From: DASTPP01 sp035762175
Lineage (GTDB): Bacteria; Myxococcota_A; Polyangia; Polyangiales; Polyangiaceae
Direction of reading: 5' to 3'
Assembly: GCA_035762175.1 (NCBI GenBank)
Contig: DASTPP010000345.1
Span: forward strand, 5,961 to 69,960
Length of the DNA stretch: 64,000 bases
Made by a program: the position numbers and the translations under genes. Each line of letters begins with the position of its first letter. The first letter of the stretch is position 1. This document shows positions 25,589 through 34,186 of this stretch, piece by piece. Under the pieces are notes generated by a model. That model saw only the letters and a list, made by a program, of their open reading frames with translations. It made no database searches and was not told where the DNA came from.

Positions 25589-27109
25589 ATGCAATCACGA
25601 CCCACGTTCTCCCGCCGTCGTCTGCTCGGCGCGGCCGCGGTCGCCGGCGCGGCCGCGCTCGGCGCCTCGACGCCTCGGCGCGCCCGCACCCAGGGCCGCG
25701 ACGACCGGCGCTTTCTGATCGTTTTTGGCGCCTCGGGGGGCGCCTCGCTGCTCGACAGCGTGCTGGCCGTCCGGGCCTCCGAGTGCCCGACGCCCGACAC
25801 GCTCAACGTGTTCCCCGACGACGCGGTGCAGTCGATCGAGGGCAGCCCCTTCCGCGCCGTCCGCTGGCGGGCGACCTCGGTCGGGGCCATACCTTACGGG
25901 TTCGAGGCCGACCAGCGGCCCTTCGTGGCCAAGCACGCGGCCGACCTGTTGGCGGTGACGTGCACCACGTCGAGCGTCAACCACGCGGTCGGCCAGCGGC
26001 GCGCGGTGACGGGCAACGAGGCCTTCCGCGGGCGCACGCTGCAAGAGCTGGTGGCCTTGACCCACGGCGCCGGCGCGCTCCTGCCCAACGTGCACCTGTC
26101 GACCGGCACGGGCTTCAACGAGCCGGGCACCGACGCGACGCTGCCGGCGGCCTGCTACGGCGAGATCGTGGCCAACCCCGTGCTGTGGCCGCTCACGCTG
26201 CACGGCTCGCGCGGCACCCCCGGGGCGGGCCGCGCCGGCGCCATCGCGGAGGCGCGCCGCGTGCGCGACGAGCGCCTCGACGAGCTGTCGCCCTTCGCGC
26301 GCCTGTTCCGGCAGAGCCCGGCGCTACGGGCGTGGCGCGAGCTGCGGGGCGAGCGTCTGCGCGCCTTCGAGCAGGGCGACTGGATCAGCCAGCTGACCTT
26401 CTTGCCCGACGCCGACGCCTCGCCCCTCGGGCGCTTCGGGCTGGCCTCGGCGCCCGAGGCCGAGCAGGTGCGGGCGGCCTTCCCGGGGTACGCGACCGAC
26501 CCCCTCGACGCCCAGGCGGCGCTGGCCTTCTTGCTGCTGAAGAACCGCCTCTCGGCCGCCGTCACCTTGGGCACGTCGTTCGAGTTCGGCTACGACACGG
26601 CCGCCGCGCCGGGCGGCCTCGAGGGGGGCAACCTGCCGCCGGGCTCGGTCTTCAACCTGCCCATCGGCTTCGACTTTTCGCACGACGCCCACCGGGCGAC
26701 GCAGGCGTTCATGTGGCAGCGCGCGCTGCGGGTCATCGACCGGCTGATCGACCTGTTGCGCGGGGTCGCGTACGGCGACGGCGGCAGCCTGTGGGATCGC
26801 ACCCTCATCTACGTCGCCACCGACTTCGGCCGCACGAAGAGCCGGCCCGCGGGGGCGGCCGAGTTCGGCTCCGGCCACGATCTGAACAACGGCGCCCTCG
26901 TGCTCTCGCCGCTCGTGCGCGGCGGCCGCGTGCTCGGCGGGGTCGACCCGGCGACCTGCCTCACGTACGGCTTCGACCTGCGCACCGGGGCCCCCGACCC
27001 GAACCGCCAGACGTCCGAGGCCGAGCTCTTCGCCGGCCTGCTCGGGGCGCTGGGCGTCGACCTGACCGGCAGCGGCTTGCCCGACGTGCCGGCCCTGCGC
27101 GGCGCCTGA
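25589..27109 (+). CDS. Tat-exported DUF1501-like protein
   Basis: A 506-residue protein with a twin-arginine signal (SRRRLLGAAAVAGAAALGAS, residues 8-27). The body follows the DUF1501/alkaline-phosphatase-like plan: LIVFGASGGASLLDSV early, TSSVNHAVGQRRAVTGNEA, and a late TLIYVATDFGRTKSRP followed by GSGHDLNNGALVLSPLVRGG, matching the family's GRT...GRDH..N motif. Members are paired with cytochrome-like DUF1549/1588 proteins in many bacteria. Substrate unknown. It starts 8 nt after the lipoprotein gene, so the CxxCH-lipoprotein-DUF1501 set is likely one operon. Confidence 0.8.
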   Translation: MQSRPTFSRRRLLGAAAVAGAAALGASTPRRARTQGRDDRRFLIVFGASGGASLLDSVLAVRASECPTPDTLNVFPDDAVQSIEGSPFRAVRWRATSVGAIPYGFEADQRPFVAKHAADLLAVTCTTSSVNHAVGQRRAVTGNEAFRGRTLQELVALTHGAGALLPNVHLSTGTGFNEPGTDATLPAACYGEIVANPVLWPLTLHGSRGTPGAGRAGAIAEARRVRDERLDELSPFARLFRQSPALRAWRELRGERLRAFEQGDWISQLTFLPDADASPLGRFGLASAPEAEQVRAAFPGYATDPLDAQAALAFLLLKNRLSAAVTLGTSFEFGYDTAAAPGGLEGGNLPPGSVFNLPIGFDFSHDAHRATQAFMWQRALRVIDRLIDLLRGVAYGDGGSLWDRTLIYVATDFGRTKSRPAGAAEFGSGHDLNNGALVLSPLVRGGRVLGGVDPATCLTYGFDLRTGAPDPNRQTSEAELFAGLLGALGVDLTGSGLPDVPALRGA

Positions 27110-27183
27110 TGGCGGCGCCGCCGCGGGCGCACGCCGCCGGCGCGCCCTCGCCGCGCCCCGAAGGGCCGTGGTACGGTGAGGGC

Positions 27184-27942
27184 GTGGGCCCGCTGCGCGC
27201 GCTGATCGTCGAAGACGAGGCCCCGGCTCGCAACTACCTCAGCGAGCTGCTCTTCGCCTCGCGCCGCGCCACGGTGGTGGGGGCGGTCGCGACCGCGCGC
27301 GAGGCCTCGCAGGTCGTCGCCGAAGCGCGCGACGAGCTCGACGTCGTCTTCGTCGACGTGCGCCTGCTGGGCGACCGCGACGAGAGCGGCCTCGAGCTGG
27401 CCCGCGACCTGACCGCGCGCGGCCTGCGCTGCGTCTTCACCACCGCCTCGCGCGAGTTCGCGGCCGCCGCCTTCGACCTCGGCGCGGCCGACTACTTGTT
27501 GAAGCCCTTCCACGAAGAGCGCCTCGAGCGGTGCCTCCAGCGCTTGCTGGCCACCCACGCCCCCGCGCCGCACCGCGAGCCGCCCCGGCTGGTCGCCCGC
27601 CGCCGCCGCGGCTGGGTCTTCCTGCGGGCCGACGACGTCTGGGCCTTCGAGGCGGCCGAGCGCCTCACCTTCGTGCACACCCCCCTCGGCCGCCACGACA
27701 TGGACCTCTCGCTCACCGCGCTCGAGTCGGCCTTCGAGGGCCGGCTGCTGCGCCCCCACCGCAACTGGCTCGCCCACCTGCCGCACGTGCACGCCCTCGA
27801 GCGCGAGGGCGCCGAGGCGGCGCTGCTGCTCGGCCCCCCCGACGCGCGCGGGGCGCACCCGCTGCGCGTGCCGGTCGCGCGCGAGCGGCTCGCGGCGGTC
27901 AAAAGCGCGCTGCTCGGGGGCGCGCCGTGGCTGCGCCCGTGA
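27184..27942 (+). CDS. LytTR-family response regulator
   Basis: Receiver domain at 5-125 with the acidic cluster VEDE (9-12), phospho-acceptor Asp58 in VVFVDVRLL and the conserved Lys in ADYLLKPF. A LytTR DNA-binding domain follows (about 140-245), with RLTFVHTPLGRHDMDLSL and LLRPHRNWLAHLPHVHALER. Size (252 residues) is typical of AlgR/LytR regulators. The GTG at 27184 starts just before the receiver fold. An ATG at 27109, overlapping the previous stop (TGATG), would add 25 unconserved residues. The stop overlaps the next gene by 4 nt. The two form a two-component pair; the target genes are unknown. Confidence 0.85.
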   Translation: MGPLRALIVEDEAPARNYLSELLFASRRATVVGAVATAREASQVVAEARDELDVVFVDVRLLGDRDESGLELARDLTARGLRCVFTTASREFAAAAFDLGAADYLLKPFHEERLERCLQRLLATHAPAPHREPPRLVARRRRGWVFLRADDVWAFEAAERLTFVHTPLGRHDMDLSLTALESAFEGRLLRPHRNWLAHLPHVHALEREGAEAALLLGPPDARGAHPLRVPVARERLAAVKSALLGGAPWLRP

Positions 27943-28994
27943 GCGCGCCGAGGCCGGCGCTCCGGGCCCCGCCGTCGTGGCTGGGCGCCGTGTTCCTGGC
28001 CGTCTTCATCGCGCTCAGCACCGTCAACTCGGCCGCCCTGTTGCCCTGGCACAGCGCGCTGCCCGACGCCCTGCGCTGGAGCGCCGTCCTCTTGATCGAC
28101 ATGGCGGCCCTGGGGGCCGTCGCGCGGTACGCCGGCTGGCGCGGCTGGTCGTTGCCCCGCGAGAGCGTGCTGGGCTTGGCCGTCAGCATGACCGTGTACA
28201 CGATCAGCGGCCTCCTCGAGCATTCGATGGGCGACCCTTGGGTCGACGGCTACCTGGTCTATTTGCAACGCAACGGCATGCCGCCGCCGAACCTGACGCT
28301 CGCCTCCGTGACCAACGGCTTGCTGCTCGGCGCGGGCCTGTTCGCCCTCTGGATGCTCTTCTTCCGCCTGCCCACGCTGCACGCCGCGCTGCTCCGCGAG
28401 CAGGCGGAGGCCGAGCACTTGCGCCGCCAAGCCGACCTGGGCGAGCTGCACGCGCGCCTCGCGCCGCACTTCTTGCTGAACACGCTGCACGCCGCCTCGG
28501 GCCTCTTGCGCGACGACCCGAAGCAGGCCCGCCGCGTGCTGACGGCCCTCGGCGATCTGCTGGCCGACGCCCTCAACGAGCGCAGCCCGGTGGCCACGCT
28601 CGCGCAAGAGGTCGACTGGCTGCGCCGCTACGGATGGATCATCGAAGCGCGCCACGGGGCGGCCGTGCGCCTCGAGTTCGAGCTGCCCGCCGCGGCGGCG
28701 CACGTCACGCTGCCGCGGGGCTTGCTGCAACCCCTGGTCGAGAACGCGATCCAACACGGCGTGCTGCGCGGCGGCGGCGGCCGGGTCAGGGTCGAGGTGC
28801 GGCCGCGCGAAACCGGCTGGGCCATTCGGGTCGATGACGACGGCCCCGGCGCGATCGCCTTCGAGCGCGCCGGGGGCCAAGGCATCGCGCTGGTGCGCCG
28901 ACGGCTCGCCCTCCACGACCCCGAGCACCGGCTCGTCTTGTCGTCTTCCTCCGCCGGCACGGTGGCCGAGATTCAACTCGCCCGGCCGCGTTGA
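27939..28994 (+). CDS. LytS/AlgZ-type sensor histidine kinase
   Basis: A 351-residue membrane kinase of the PF06580 family. Four hydrophobic helices occupy about 10-150 (GAVFLAVFIALSTVNSAALL first). The phosphorylation box is LHARLAPHFLLNTLHAAS with His177. The ATP domain has LQPLVENAIQHGVL (N box) and VDDDGPG...GQGIALVRRRL (G boxes). GTG start inside the response regulator stop (GTGA), so the pair is coupled. PF06580 kinases partner with LytTR regulators, consistent with the upstream gene. The sensed signal is unknown; there is no extracytoplasmic sensor domain. Confidence 0.9.
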   Translation: MSAPRPALRAPPSWLGAVFLAVFIALSTVNSAALLPWHSALPDALRWSAVLLIDMAALGAVARYAGWRGWSLPRESVLGLAVSMTVYTISGLLEHSMGDPWVDGYLVYLQRNGMPPPNLTLASVTNGLLLGAGLFALWMLFFRLPTLHAALLREQAEAEHLRRQADLGELHARLAPHFLLNTLHAASGLLRDDPKQARRVLTALGDLLADALNERSPVATLAQEVDWLRRYGWIIEARHGAAVRLEFELPAAAAHVTLPRGLLQPLVENAIQHGVLRGGGGRVRVEVRPRETGWAIRVDDDGPGAIAFERAGGQGIALVRRRLALHDPEHRLVLSSSSAGTVAEIQLARPR

Positions 28995-29048
28995 AGGGCG
29001 CCTCGCCGGCACGCCGCCCGCCCCCTTCTCGGGCATGGGCGCGCCGCG

Positions 29049-29393
29049 CCCGACAACCGCAGCGACGACGAGGGCCCCGAGCCCGAAGGGGTCGTGCTCG
29101 GCGCCGTCGCGGGCCGCACCTACGCCTTCGTCGGCCTCGAGCGCGCGGGCGGCATCATGATCTACGACGTGACCGCGCCGAGCGCCCCCGCGTTCGTCGA
29201 CTACGTCAGCGCGCGCGACTTCGGCGTGGCCGACCACGAGGCGAGCGTGCTCGGCGACAGCGCCGTCGGCGATCTCGGCCCCGAAGGCCTGACCTTCATC
29301 GACGCCGCCCAGAGCCCGAACGGCGCCCCCCTGCTCGTCGTCGGCAACGAGGTGAGCGGCACGACCACGGTCTGGCAAGTCGTCGCCCGGTAG
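29049..29393 (+). pseudogene. 3' fragment of a choice-of-anchor I family protein gene
   Basis: The frame reads PDNRSDDEGPEPEGVVLGAV, then RTYAFVGLERAGGIMIYDVT, GDLGPEGLTFIDAAQ and LLVVGNEVSGTTTVWQVV. This is the conserved C-terminus of choice-of-anchor I (phytase-like propeller) proteins, normally 400-700 residues. Only about 115 remain, directly after the histidine kinase stop, without start signal or upstream blades. A GTG at 29094 could start a 99-residue peptide, but a function is doubtful. I call it a truncated gene remnant. Confidence 0.75.
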
Positions 29394-29432
29394 GCCCGGC
29401 GGCCCCGGCGCGAAAGGCCGCGCGACGATCGC

Positions 29433-29903
29433 TCACGCCGGCGGCTCGGTCGCCCGGCGGGTGCGCTCCAAGAACTCGGCGTCGAGGATGTCTTGCGGGC
29501 GGCCGGCGGCCCGTTTGTTCACGATCAGGTCGTCGCGCGAGATCACGCGCAGCCCCACGCCGTCGAGCTGTACTTCGATCGAGCGCGCGAAGAGCTCGTC
29601 TTGAGGGACGCCGTCGATCGCGAGGAGCAAGTCGACCCGCAAGGGTGGCTGCCCGAGAAAGACGACGTCGGTCGGCGCCATGGCGCGGACCAAGGCCGCG
29701 ACGTTCGGCGGCGCCCCGAAGCGCGCGAGGGCCTCCGAGGCCCGCCGTAGGTTCTCGTCGCTGTGGCGCAAGACGAGGTCGATGTCCTTCGTCGCCCGCG
29801 GCCGCCCGTGGAACGCCACCGCGTAGCCCCCGACGAGCACGGCCTCAACGCCCGCGCGGGCGAACTCCTCCAACAGTTCTTTGAAGTCGAGGGGCAGAAT
29901 CAT
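29433..29903 (-). CDS. Nucleotidyltransferase-fold protein (DUF6036/AbiEii-like)
   Basis: A 156-residue protein. VLVGGYAVAFHGRPRATKDI then DLVL gives the nucleotidyltransferase signature GG(x)n then DxD (Asp-Ile-Asp). LGQPPLRVDLLL supplies the third acidic residue, and SRDDLIVNKRAAGRPQDILD closes the fold. Such minimal nucleotidyltransferases occur as parts of toxin-antitoxin or abortive-infection pairs. It overlaps the upstream small gene by 59 nt, typical of this pair. Whether it is toxin or antitoxin, and which substrate it modifies, cannot be read from the sequence. Confidence 0.8.
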   Translation of the reverse strand: MILPLDFKELLEEFARAGVEAVLVGGYAVAFHGRPRATKDIDLVLRHSDENLRRASEALARFGAPPNVAALVRAMAPTDVVFLGQPPLRVDLLLAIDGVPQDELFARSIEVQLDGVGLRVISRDDLIVNKRAAGRPQDILDAEFLERTRRATEPPA

Positions 29904-30081
29904 GGTCGCCCTCCGTCCAGCGCAGCTCGGCTGTCAGTAGCGTCACGCCGCGGACGCGCTCGGCCGGCGACGCCGACGCCCAGAACGCGACGTCCATCGC
30001 TTCGGCTTCGGCGAAGCCGTGGGCGACCCCGCCGACCCACTGCCACCGGCGTTGTTCGACCCGCCTCTCGCGCTCGCTCAT
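29845..30081 (-). CDS. Small partner of the nucleotidyltransferase
   Basis: A 78-residue protein from the ATG at 30081 (a TTG at 30102 would add seven residues). It has an N-terminal Arg/Glu-rich helix, EAEAMDVAFWASASPAERVR then GVTLLTAELRW, and a C-terminus DSAPRLQRTVGGVRPRG. I recall this FW-x-SPEER...RLQR pattern from small genes that precede DUF6036-type nucleotidyltransferases, so it is probably their partner. Its 3' end overlaps the nucleotidyltransferase start by 59 nt. Function unknown. Confidence 0.7.
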   Translation of the reverse strand: MSERERRVEQRRWQWVGGVAHGFAEAEAMDVAFWASASPAERVRGVTLLTAELRWTEGDHDSAPRLQRTVGGVRPRGR

Positions 30082-30195
30082 GGCCGAGTGAGCGTAGCAC
30101 AAGCGGCGTGCCCCGGGGCGCTTCGCCCCCCCTCCCCGGGTCGGGCGACGCCCGCGCGCCGTCGTTCGCGCCTCGCCCCCCTGCTCCGTCCGGGG

Positions 30196-32463
30196 CTAGA
30201 ACGCGTCGTCCGGCGCCCGCAGCGACCCGTCGATCGCGAGCGGCACCGGCAAGACGCCCGCCTCGCCGCCCGTCAGGTACGTGTAGCGCGCGAGGTTGCC
30301 CATGACGCGCACGACGTACTGGCGCGTCTCGGCGTAGGGGATGCGCGCCGCCCAGACGTCGACCGGGTGCGAGCCCCAGCGCTGCACCCAGCGCGAGACC
30401 GCGTGGGGCCCGGCGTTGTAGCTCGCCACCATCAGGGGGATGTGCCCCTTCCAGATGCCGAGCAGGTTCGCCATGTAGCGCGAGCCGAGGTCGACGTTGA
30501 CCGCCGGCCGCTCGAGCGCGCCCTCGTCGAGGGGGGTGCCCGTCATCTTCGCGAGCGCGCGCCCCGTGTAGGGCATGATCTGCAAGAGCCCGATGGCGCC
30601 GACGGGCGAGACGACCTTGGGCCGGAAGCCGCTCTCTTGCCGCATGATGGCGTAGATGAGCTCGGCCGGCAGCCGGTCGCGGTTGGTCACGTCGCGAATG
30701 ATCGCGCCGAAGGGCGAGGGGTAGAGGCACTCCCAGGCCCAGCGCGTCGCCTGGCTCGGCCCGCGGTTGAAGGTGTCGCCGCGCACGCCCTCGTACGAGA
30801 CCTGCAGCCGCCGCTGCCCGCGCTCGAGCAGGCCGTAGGCGTGGCAGAGCGCCTCGAGGCCCCGGGGCGCGTGCGCGAGCCGCAGGGCGCTCTCGTTGCG
30901 CGCCAAATACTCTTCGGCGTCGCCGAGCAGCCCGAGCCGGCGCAAGAGCTCGACCGGCCCGGGCAGCTGCACGACGAGCGGCGGGGGCTCGGGCCCGGCC
31001 GCCGGCGGCTCGATCGGGGGCGGGGGCGTCAGGCCCATGGCGAGCAGGCGCGAGCGCGAGACCGACGCGGCCCACGAGAGCGGGTGCGACTTGATGACGT
31101 CGCGGAAGAGCCGCTCGGCCCCCTTCGCGTCGCCCGCCTCGGCCGCCGCCACCGCCTCGAGCTCGCGCAGCCGCGCCGCCTCGGCCGGGTCGCCCGCCGC
31201 CGCGGCGAGCTGGGCGAAGGCGCTTCGCGCGTCTTTCGCCTTGCCCGCGCCGAGCTGCGCGAGCGCCCGCTCGTAGCGCGCGTCGTTCTTGTTCTTCCCC
31301 TTGGGGAAGCGCTTCAAGTACTCGGCGTACGCCGCGTCCGCGTCGGCGTCGCGCCCGAGCAGAAAGCTGAGCCGCCCCACGGCGTAGAGCGCGTCGTCGG
31401 CGCGGCCGGTCTTCGCGTACTTCTTGGCGAGCGCGCGGTAGGCGGCGAGGGCCTCTTCGTCGCGGTCGGCGCGCGAGAGCGCCCGGGCGAGCAGGTACTC
31501 GTCGTCGCCCGCGGCCGGCGCCCCCGCCGCGATCGCCTGCCGGATGGCGTCGACCGCCTCGGCGTAGCGCCGCGCCTTGAAGAGCGCCGCGCCCCGCAGG
31601 TGCGCGAGCTCGCCCGCCGAGACGCCCTTGCCCGCCTCGACGACGTCGAGCTCGACGAGCGCGCCGTCGTGCCGCCCCGCCTCGCCCAGCTTCTCGGCCC
31701 GGGCCACGCGCTCGCGCGCCGAGAACTCGAAGGACGGGTCGAAGCGCCGCAAGAACGCCTGCGCCTCGAGATCGTGGGGCGTGCCCGGCGCCGAGTGCAC
31801 CAGCCAGCGCGCGTCGCCGAGGGCGGCCTCGTGCGCGCCCTGCGCGTCGGCGACGCGCATTCGCACCGCCCGCGCCTCGGCCGCCTCGGCCCCCTTGGCC
31901 GACGCGACGACGCGGTCGAGCGCGTGGCGCGCGTCGTCGAGGCGCTTCGCCTTCTCGTAGCACTTGGCCGCGAGCAAGTGGTCGCGCGTGCCCCGCTGCG
32001 CCGCCCAGTACGCCGCCGCCTGGTCGAAGGGCCCGACGCGCGCCTGCGCCTCGGCGCGCAGCCGGGCGATGGGCCGCGCGAGCGCCGGCAAGAGGCCCTC
32101 GAGCCCCGCGAGCCCCGCAATCGCCTCGGCGTCCTTGCCGAGCCCGACGGCCACGCGCGCGCGCAGAAAGCGCATCTCGGGCCGCGCCCGCACCGAGCCC
32201 GGCAGCCCCTCGAGCTTCTTCCAGGCCTCGGCCCAGTGCTCGCGCTCGACGTCGTCGCGCCAGGGCCCGTCGGGGGGCACCGGCACCGCCGCGTTGAGCA
32301 GCGCGGCCGGCTCGGGCTCGTCGGCCTCGGGCGGCGCCGCCGACGCCGCCGCCGACTCGGACGCCGCCGGCGCCGTCGAGGCCGGGGGCGAGGGGCCCGA
32401 CGACGCGCCCCCCCCGCAGGCCGATAGGACGAGTGCCGCAACGACGACCGAGACGCTTCGCAT
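30196..32463 (-). CDS. Soluble lytic murein transglycosylase, lipoprotein
   Basis: Cleaves peptidoglycan glycan strands with formation of 1,6-anhydromuropeptides, at the periplasmic face. The 755-residue protein has a lipoprotein signal (VVVAALVLSAC, Cys16) and a Ser/Ala/Pro-rich linker. A long alpha-superhelix of TPR-like repeats (about 60-520) follows, with the SLT domain at about 585-730. Catalytic Glu610 lies in IYAIMRQESGF, followed by SPVGAIGLLQIMPYTG and VASYNAGPHAV. Architecture and length match Slt70-type enzymes. It is separate from the Rieske gene by 89 bp and on the same strand; no functional link to it is evident. Confidence 0.9.
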   Translation of the reverse strand: MRSVSVVVAALVLSACGGGASSGPSPPASTAPAASESAAASAAPPEADEPEPAALLNAAVPVPPDGPWRDDVEREHWAEAWKKLEGLPGSVRARPEMRFLRARVAVGLGKDAEAIAGLAGLEGLLPALARPIARLRAEAQARVGPFDQAAAYWAAQRGTRDHLLAAKCYEKAKRLDDARHALDRVVASAKGAEAAEARAVRMRVADAQGAHEAALGDARWLVHSAPGTPHDLEAQAFLRRFDPSFEFSARERVARAEKLGEAGRHDGALVELDVVEAGKGVSAGELAHLRGAALFKARRYAEAVDAIRQAIAAGAPAAGDDEYLLARALSRADRDEEALAAYRALAKKYAKTGRADDALYAVGRLSFLLGRDADADAAYAEYLKRFPKGKNKNDARYERALAQLGAGKAKDARSAFAQLAAAAGDPAEAARLRELEAVAAAEAGDAKGAERLFRDVIKSHPLSWAASVSRSRLLAMGLTPPPPIEPPAAGPEPPPLVVQLPGPVELLRRLGLLGDAEEYLARNESALRLAHAPRGLEALCHAYGLLERGQRRLQVSYEGVRGDTFNRGPSQATRWAWECLYPSPFGAIIRDVTNRDRLPAELIYAIMRQESGFRPKVVSPVGAIGLLQIMPYTGRALAKMTGTPLDEGALERPAVNVDLGSRYMANLLGIWKGHIPLMVASYNAGPHAVSRWVQRWGSHPVDVWAARIPYAETRQYVVRVMGNLARYTYLTGGEAGVLPVPLAIDGSLRAPDDAF

Positions 32464-32552
32464 GGCCCGCCCCGCAGGCTACCACGGCCCGCGCCCGCCC
32501 GCCTCGACCGCCCGCATGCGGGCCCCGCGGCGGGGGGGGCGCCGCGACCCGC

Positions 32553-32975
32553 TCAGGGGTCGGGCTCGGGCGGCGCGACGCAGAGCACGCCGCCGACGAC
32601 GGCGACCGGGACGGGGTCGAGCGAGAGCCCCTCGCAGGCGCCCTCGACGCAGAGCCCGTCGTCGACGCGGAAGACGGCATAGTGCATCGAGCACAAGATG
32701 CGCTCACGGTCGTGCGTCAGAAACTGCCCGGGGCGGTAGTCGAGCGGCAGCGACAGGTGCGGGCAGCGGTTGACGTACCCGCGAACCCGCCCCCCCCGGC
32801 GCACGACGAACATCCGGAAGGCGTGCTTGCCCTCGCCGAAGACGAAGGCGCGGGCGGCGCCCTCGTCGAGCTCGTCGAGGGGCGCGAGGGGCGTGCCCGG
32901 CGCGGGGGCGAAGGGCAGGGCGCGCCAGCGTGCGGGCGGGGCGGGCGGCGGGGCGGGCGGCGGCGGGGGGGGCAC
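32553..32975 (-). CDS. Rieske [2Fe-2S] ferredoxin-like protein
   Basis: A 140-residue protein with the Rieske ligands Cys71-x-His73 (CPHLSLPLDY) and Cys95-x2-His98 (CSMH). The first part (about 1-20) is only Pro/Ala. The GTG at 32975 has TGAGG seven nt upstream and lies 8 nt after the thiolase stop, so this is the last gene of the hydroquinone operon. Possible roles are electron supply to, or reductive reactivation of, the iron(II) ring-cleaving dioxygenase, or service to an upstream hydroxylase outside the window. None is proven. The ligand pairs are farther apart (21 residues) than in many Rieske ferredoxins. Confidence 0.8.
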   Translation of the reverse strand: MPPPPPPAPPPAPPARWRALPFAPAPGTPLAPLDELDEGAARAFVFGEGKHAFRMFVVRRGGRVRGYVNRCPHLSLPLDYRPGQFLTHDRERILCSMHYAVFRVDDGLCVEGACEGLSLDPVPVAVVGGVLCVAPPEPDP

Positions 32976-32983
32976 GGGGCGCC

Positions 32984-34186
32984 TCAGGCGCGCTCGAGCG
33001 CGAGGGAGATGCCCTGGCCGACGCCGATGCACATCGTGGCGAGCGCACGCCGGGCGCCGCGCTCGGCGAGCTCGAGCGCCGCGCTGCCGACGAGGCGCGC
33101 GCCGCTCATGCCGAGCGGGTGCCCGAGCGCGATGGCGCCGCCGTTGGGGTTGACGTGCTCGGCGTCGTCGGGCAGCCCGAGCTCGCGCAGGCAGGCCAGG
33201 GCCTGGGCGGCGAAGGCCTCGTTCATCTCGACGACGTCGAAGTCGGTGACGCGCAAGCCCGAGCGCGCGAGCAACACCCGCGTGGCGTGCACGGGGCCGA
33301 GGCCCATGAGGCGGGGGGCGAGGCCGGCGACGGCGCCCCCCGTGACGCGGGCGAGCGGCGTCAGGCCGTGCCGGGCCGCGGCCGCCTCGCTGGCGACGAC
33401 GAGCGCGGCGGCGCCGTCGTTGATGCCCGAGGCGTTGCCCGCCGTCACCGTGCCCCCTTCGCGGAAGGGCGCGGGCAGGGCGGCGAGCGCCTCGGGGGTC
33501 GTGTCGGGGCGGGGGTGCTCGTCGGCGTCGACGACCGCCTCGCCCCGGCGCCCGGCGACGCGCACGGGGGCGATCTCGCGCGCGAGCCGGCCCCGCTCGC
33601 GCGCCGCGGCGCACCGGCGCTGCGAGCGGAGCGCGAACGCGTCTTGATCGGCGCGCGCGACGCCCCGCTCGGCGGCGACGTTCTCGGCCGTCTCGGGCAT
33701 GGTGTCGGTGCCGTAGAGGGCGCGCATGCGCGGGTTGACGAAGCGCCAGCCCATGGTCGTATCTTCGATCGAGGCCGTGCGCGCGAAGGCGCTCTCGGCC
33801 TTCGGCACGACGAAGGGCGCGCGCGACATGCTCTCGACGCCGCCGGCGACGATGAGCTCGGCCTCGCCCGACCGCACCCGCGCCGCCGCGTCGAGCACCG
33901 CCTGCATGCCCGAGCCGCAGAGCCGGTTGACCGTGCACCCCGGCACGCGCTCGGGCAGCCCGGCGAGCAGCAGGGCCATGCGGGCGACGTTGCGGTTGTC
34001 TTCGCCCGCCTGGTTCGCGCAGCCGAAGAGCACGTCGTCGACCGCGTCCCAGTCGAGGCGGGGCAGGCGGGCGCGCAGCGCGCGCAGCGGCTCGGCCGCG
34101 AGCTCGTCGGCGCGCACCGAGGCGAGCGCCCCGCCGTAGCGCCCGATGGGGGTGCGCACGTAGGCGCAGACGAAGGCCTCGGTCAT
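32984..34186 (-). CDS. pcaF: 3-Oxoadipyl-CoA thiolase
   Basis: Cleaves 3-oxoadipyl-CoA with CoA to succinyl-CoA and acetyl-CoA, the last step of the 3-oxoadipate route. The 400-residue length is that of PcaF. The nucleophile Cys lies in CTVNRLCGSGMQAV, then come NGGAIALGHPLGMSGAR with the catalytic His and MCIGVGQGI with the second Cys. RMRALYGTDTMPETAENVA is typical of this subfamily. AGGAGG lies 4 nt before the ATG. The start overlaps the maleylacetate reductase stop by 4 nt. Assignment to 3-oxoadipyl-CoA rather than acetoacetyl-CoA rests on sequence pattern and on the neighbours. Confidence 0.9.
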   Translation of the reverse strand: MTEAFVCAYVRTPIGRYGGALASVRADELAAEPLRALRARLPRLDWDAVDDVLFGCANQAGEDNRNVARMALLLAGLPERVPGCTVNRLCGSGMQAVLDAAARVRSGEAELIVAGGVESMSRAPFVVPKAESAFARTASIEDTTMGWRFVNPRMRALYGTDTMPETAENVAAERGVARADQDAFALRSQRRCAAARERGRLAREIAPVRVAGRRGEAVVDADEHPRPDTTPEALAALPAPFREGGTVTAGNASGINDGAAALVVASEAAAARHGLTPLARVTGGAVAGLAPRLMGLGPVHATRVLLARSGLRVTDFDVVEMNEAFAAQALACLRELGLPDDAEHVNPNGGAIALGHPLGMSGARLVGSAALELAERGARRALATMCIGVGQGISLALERA

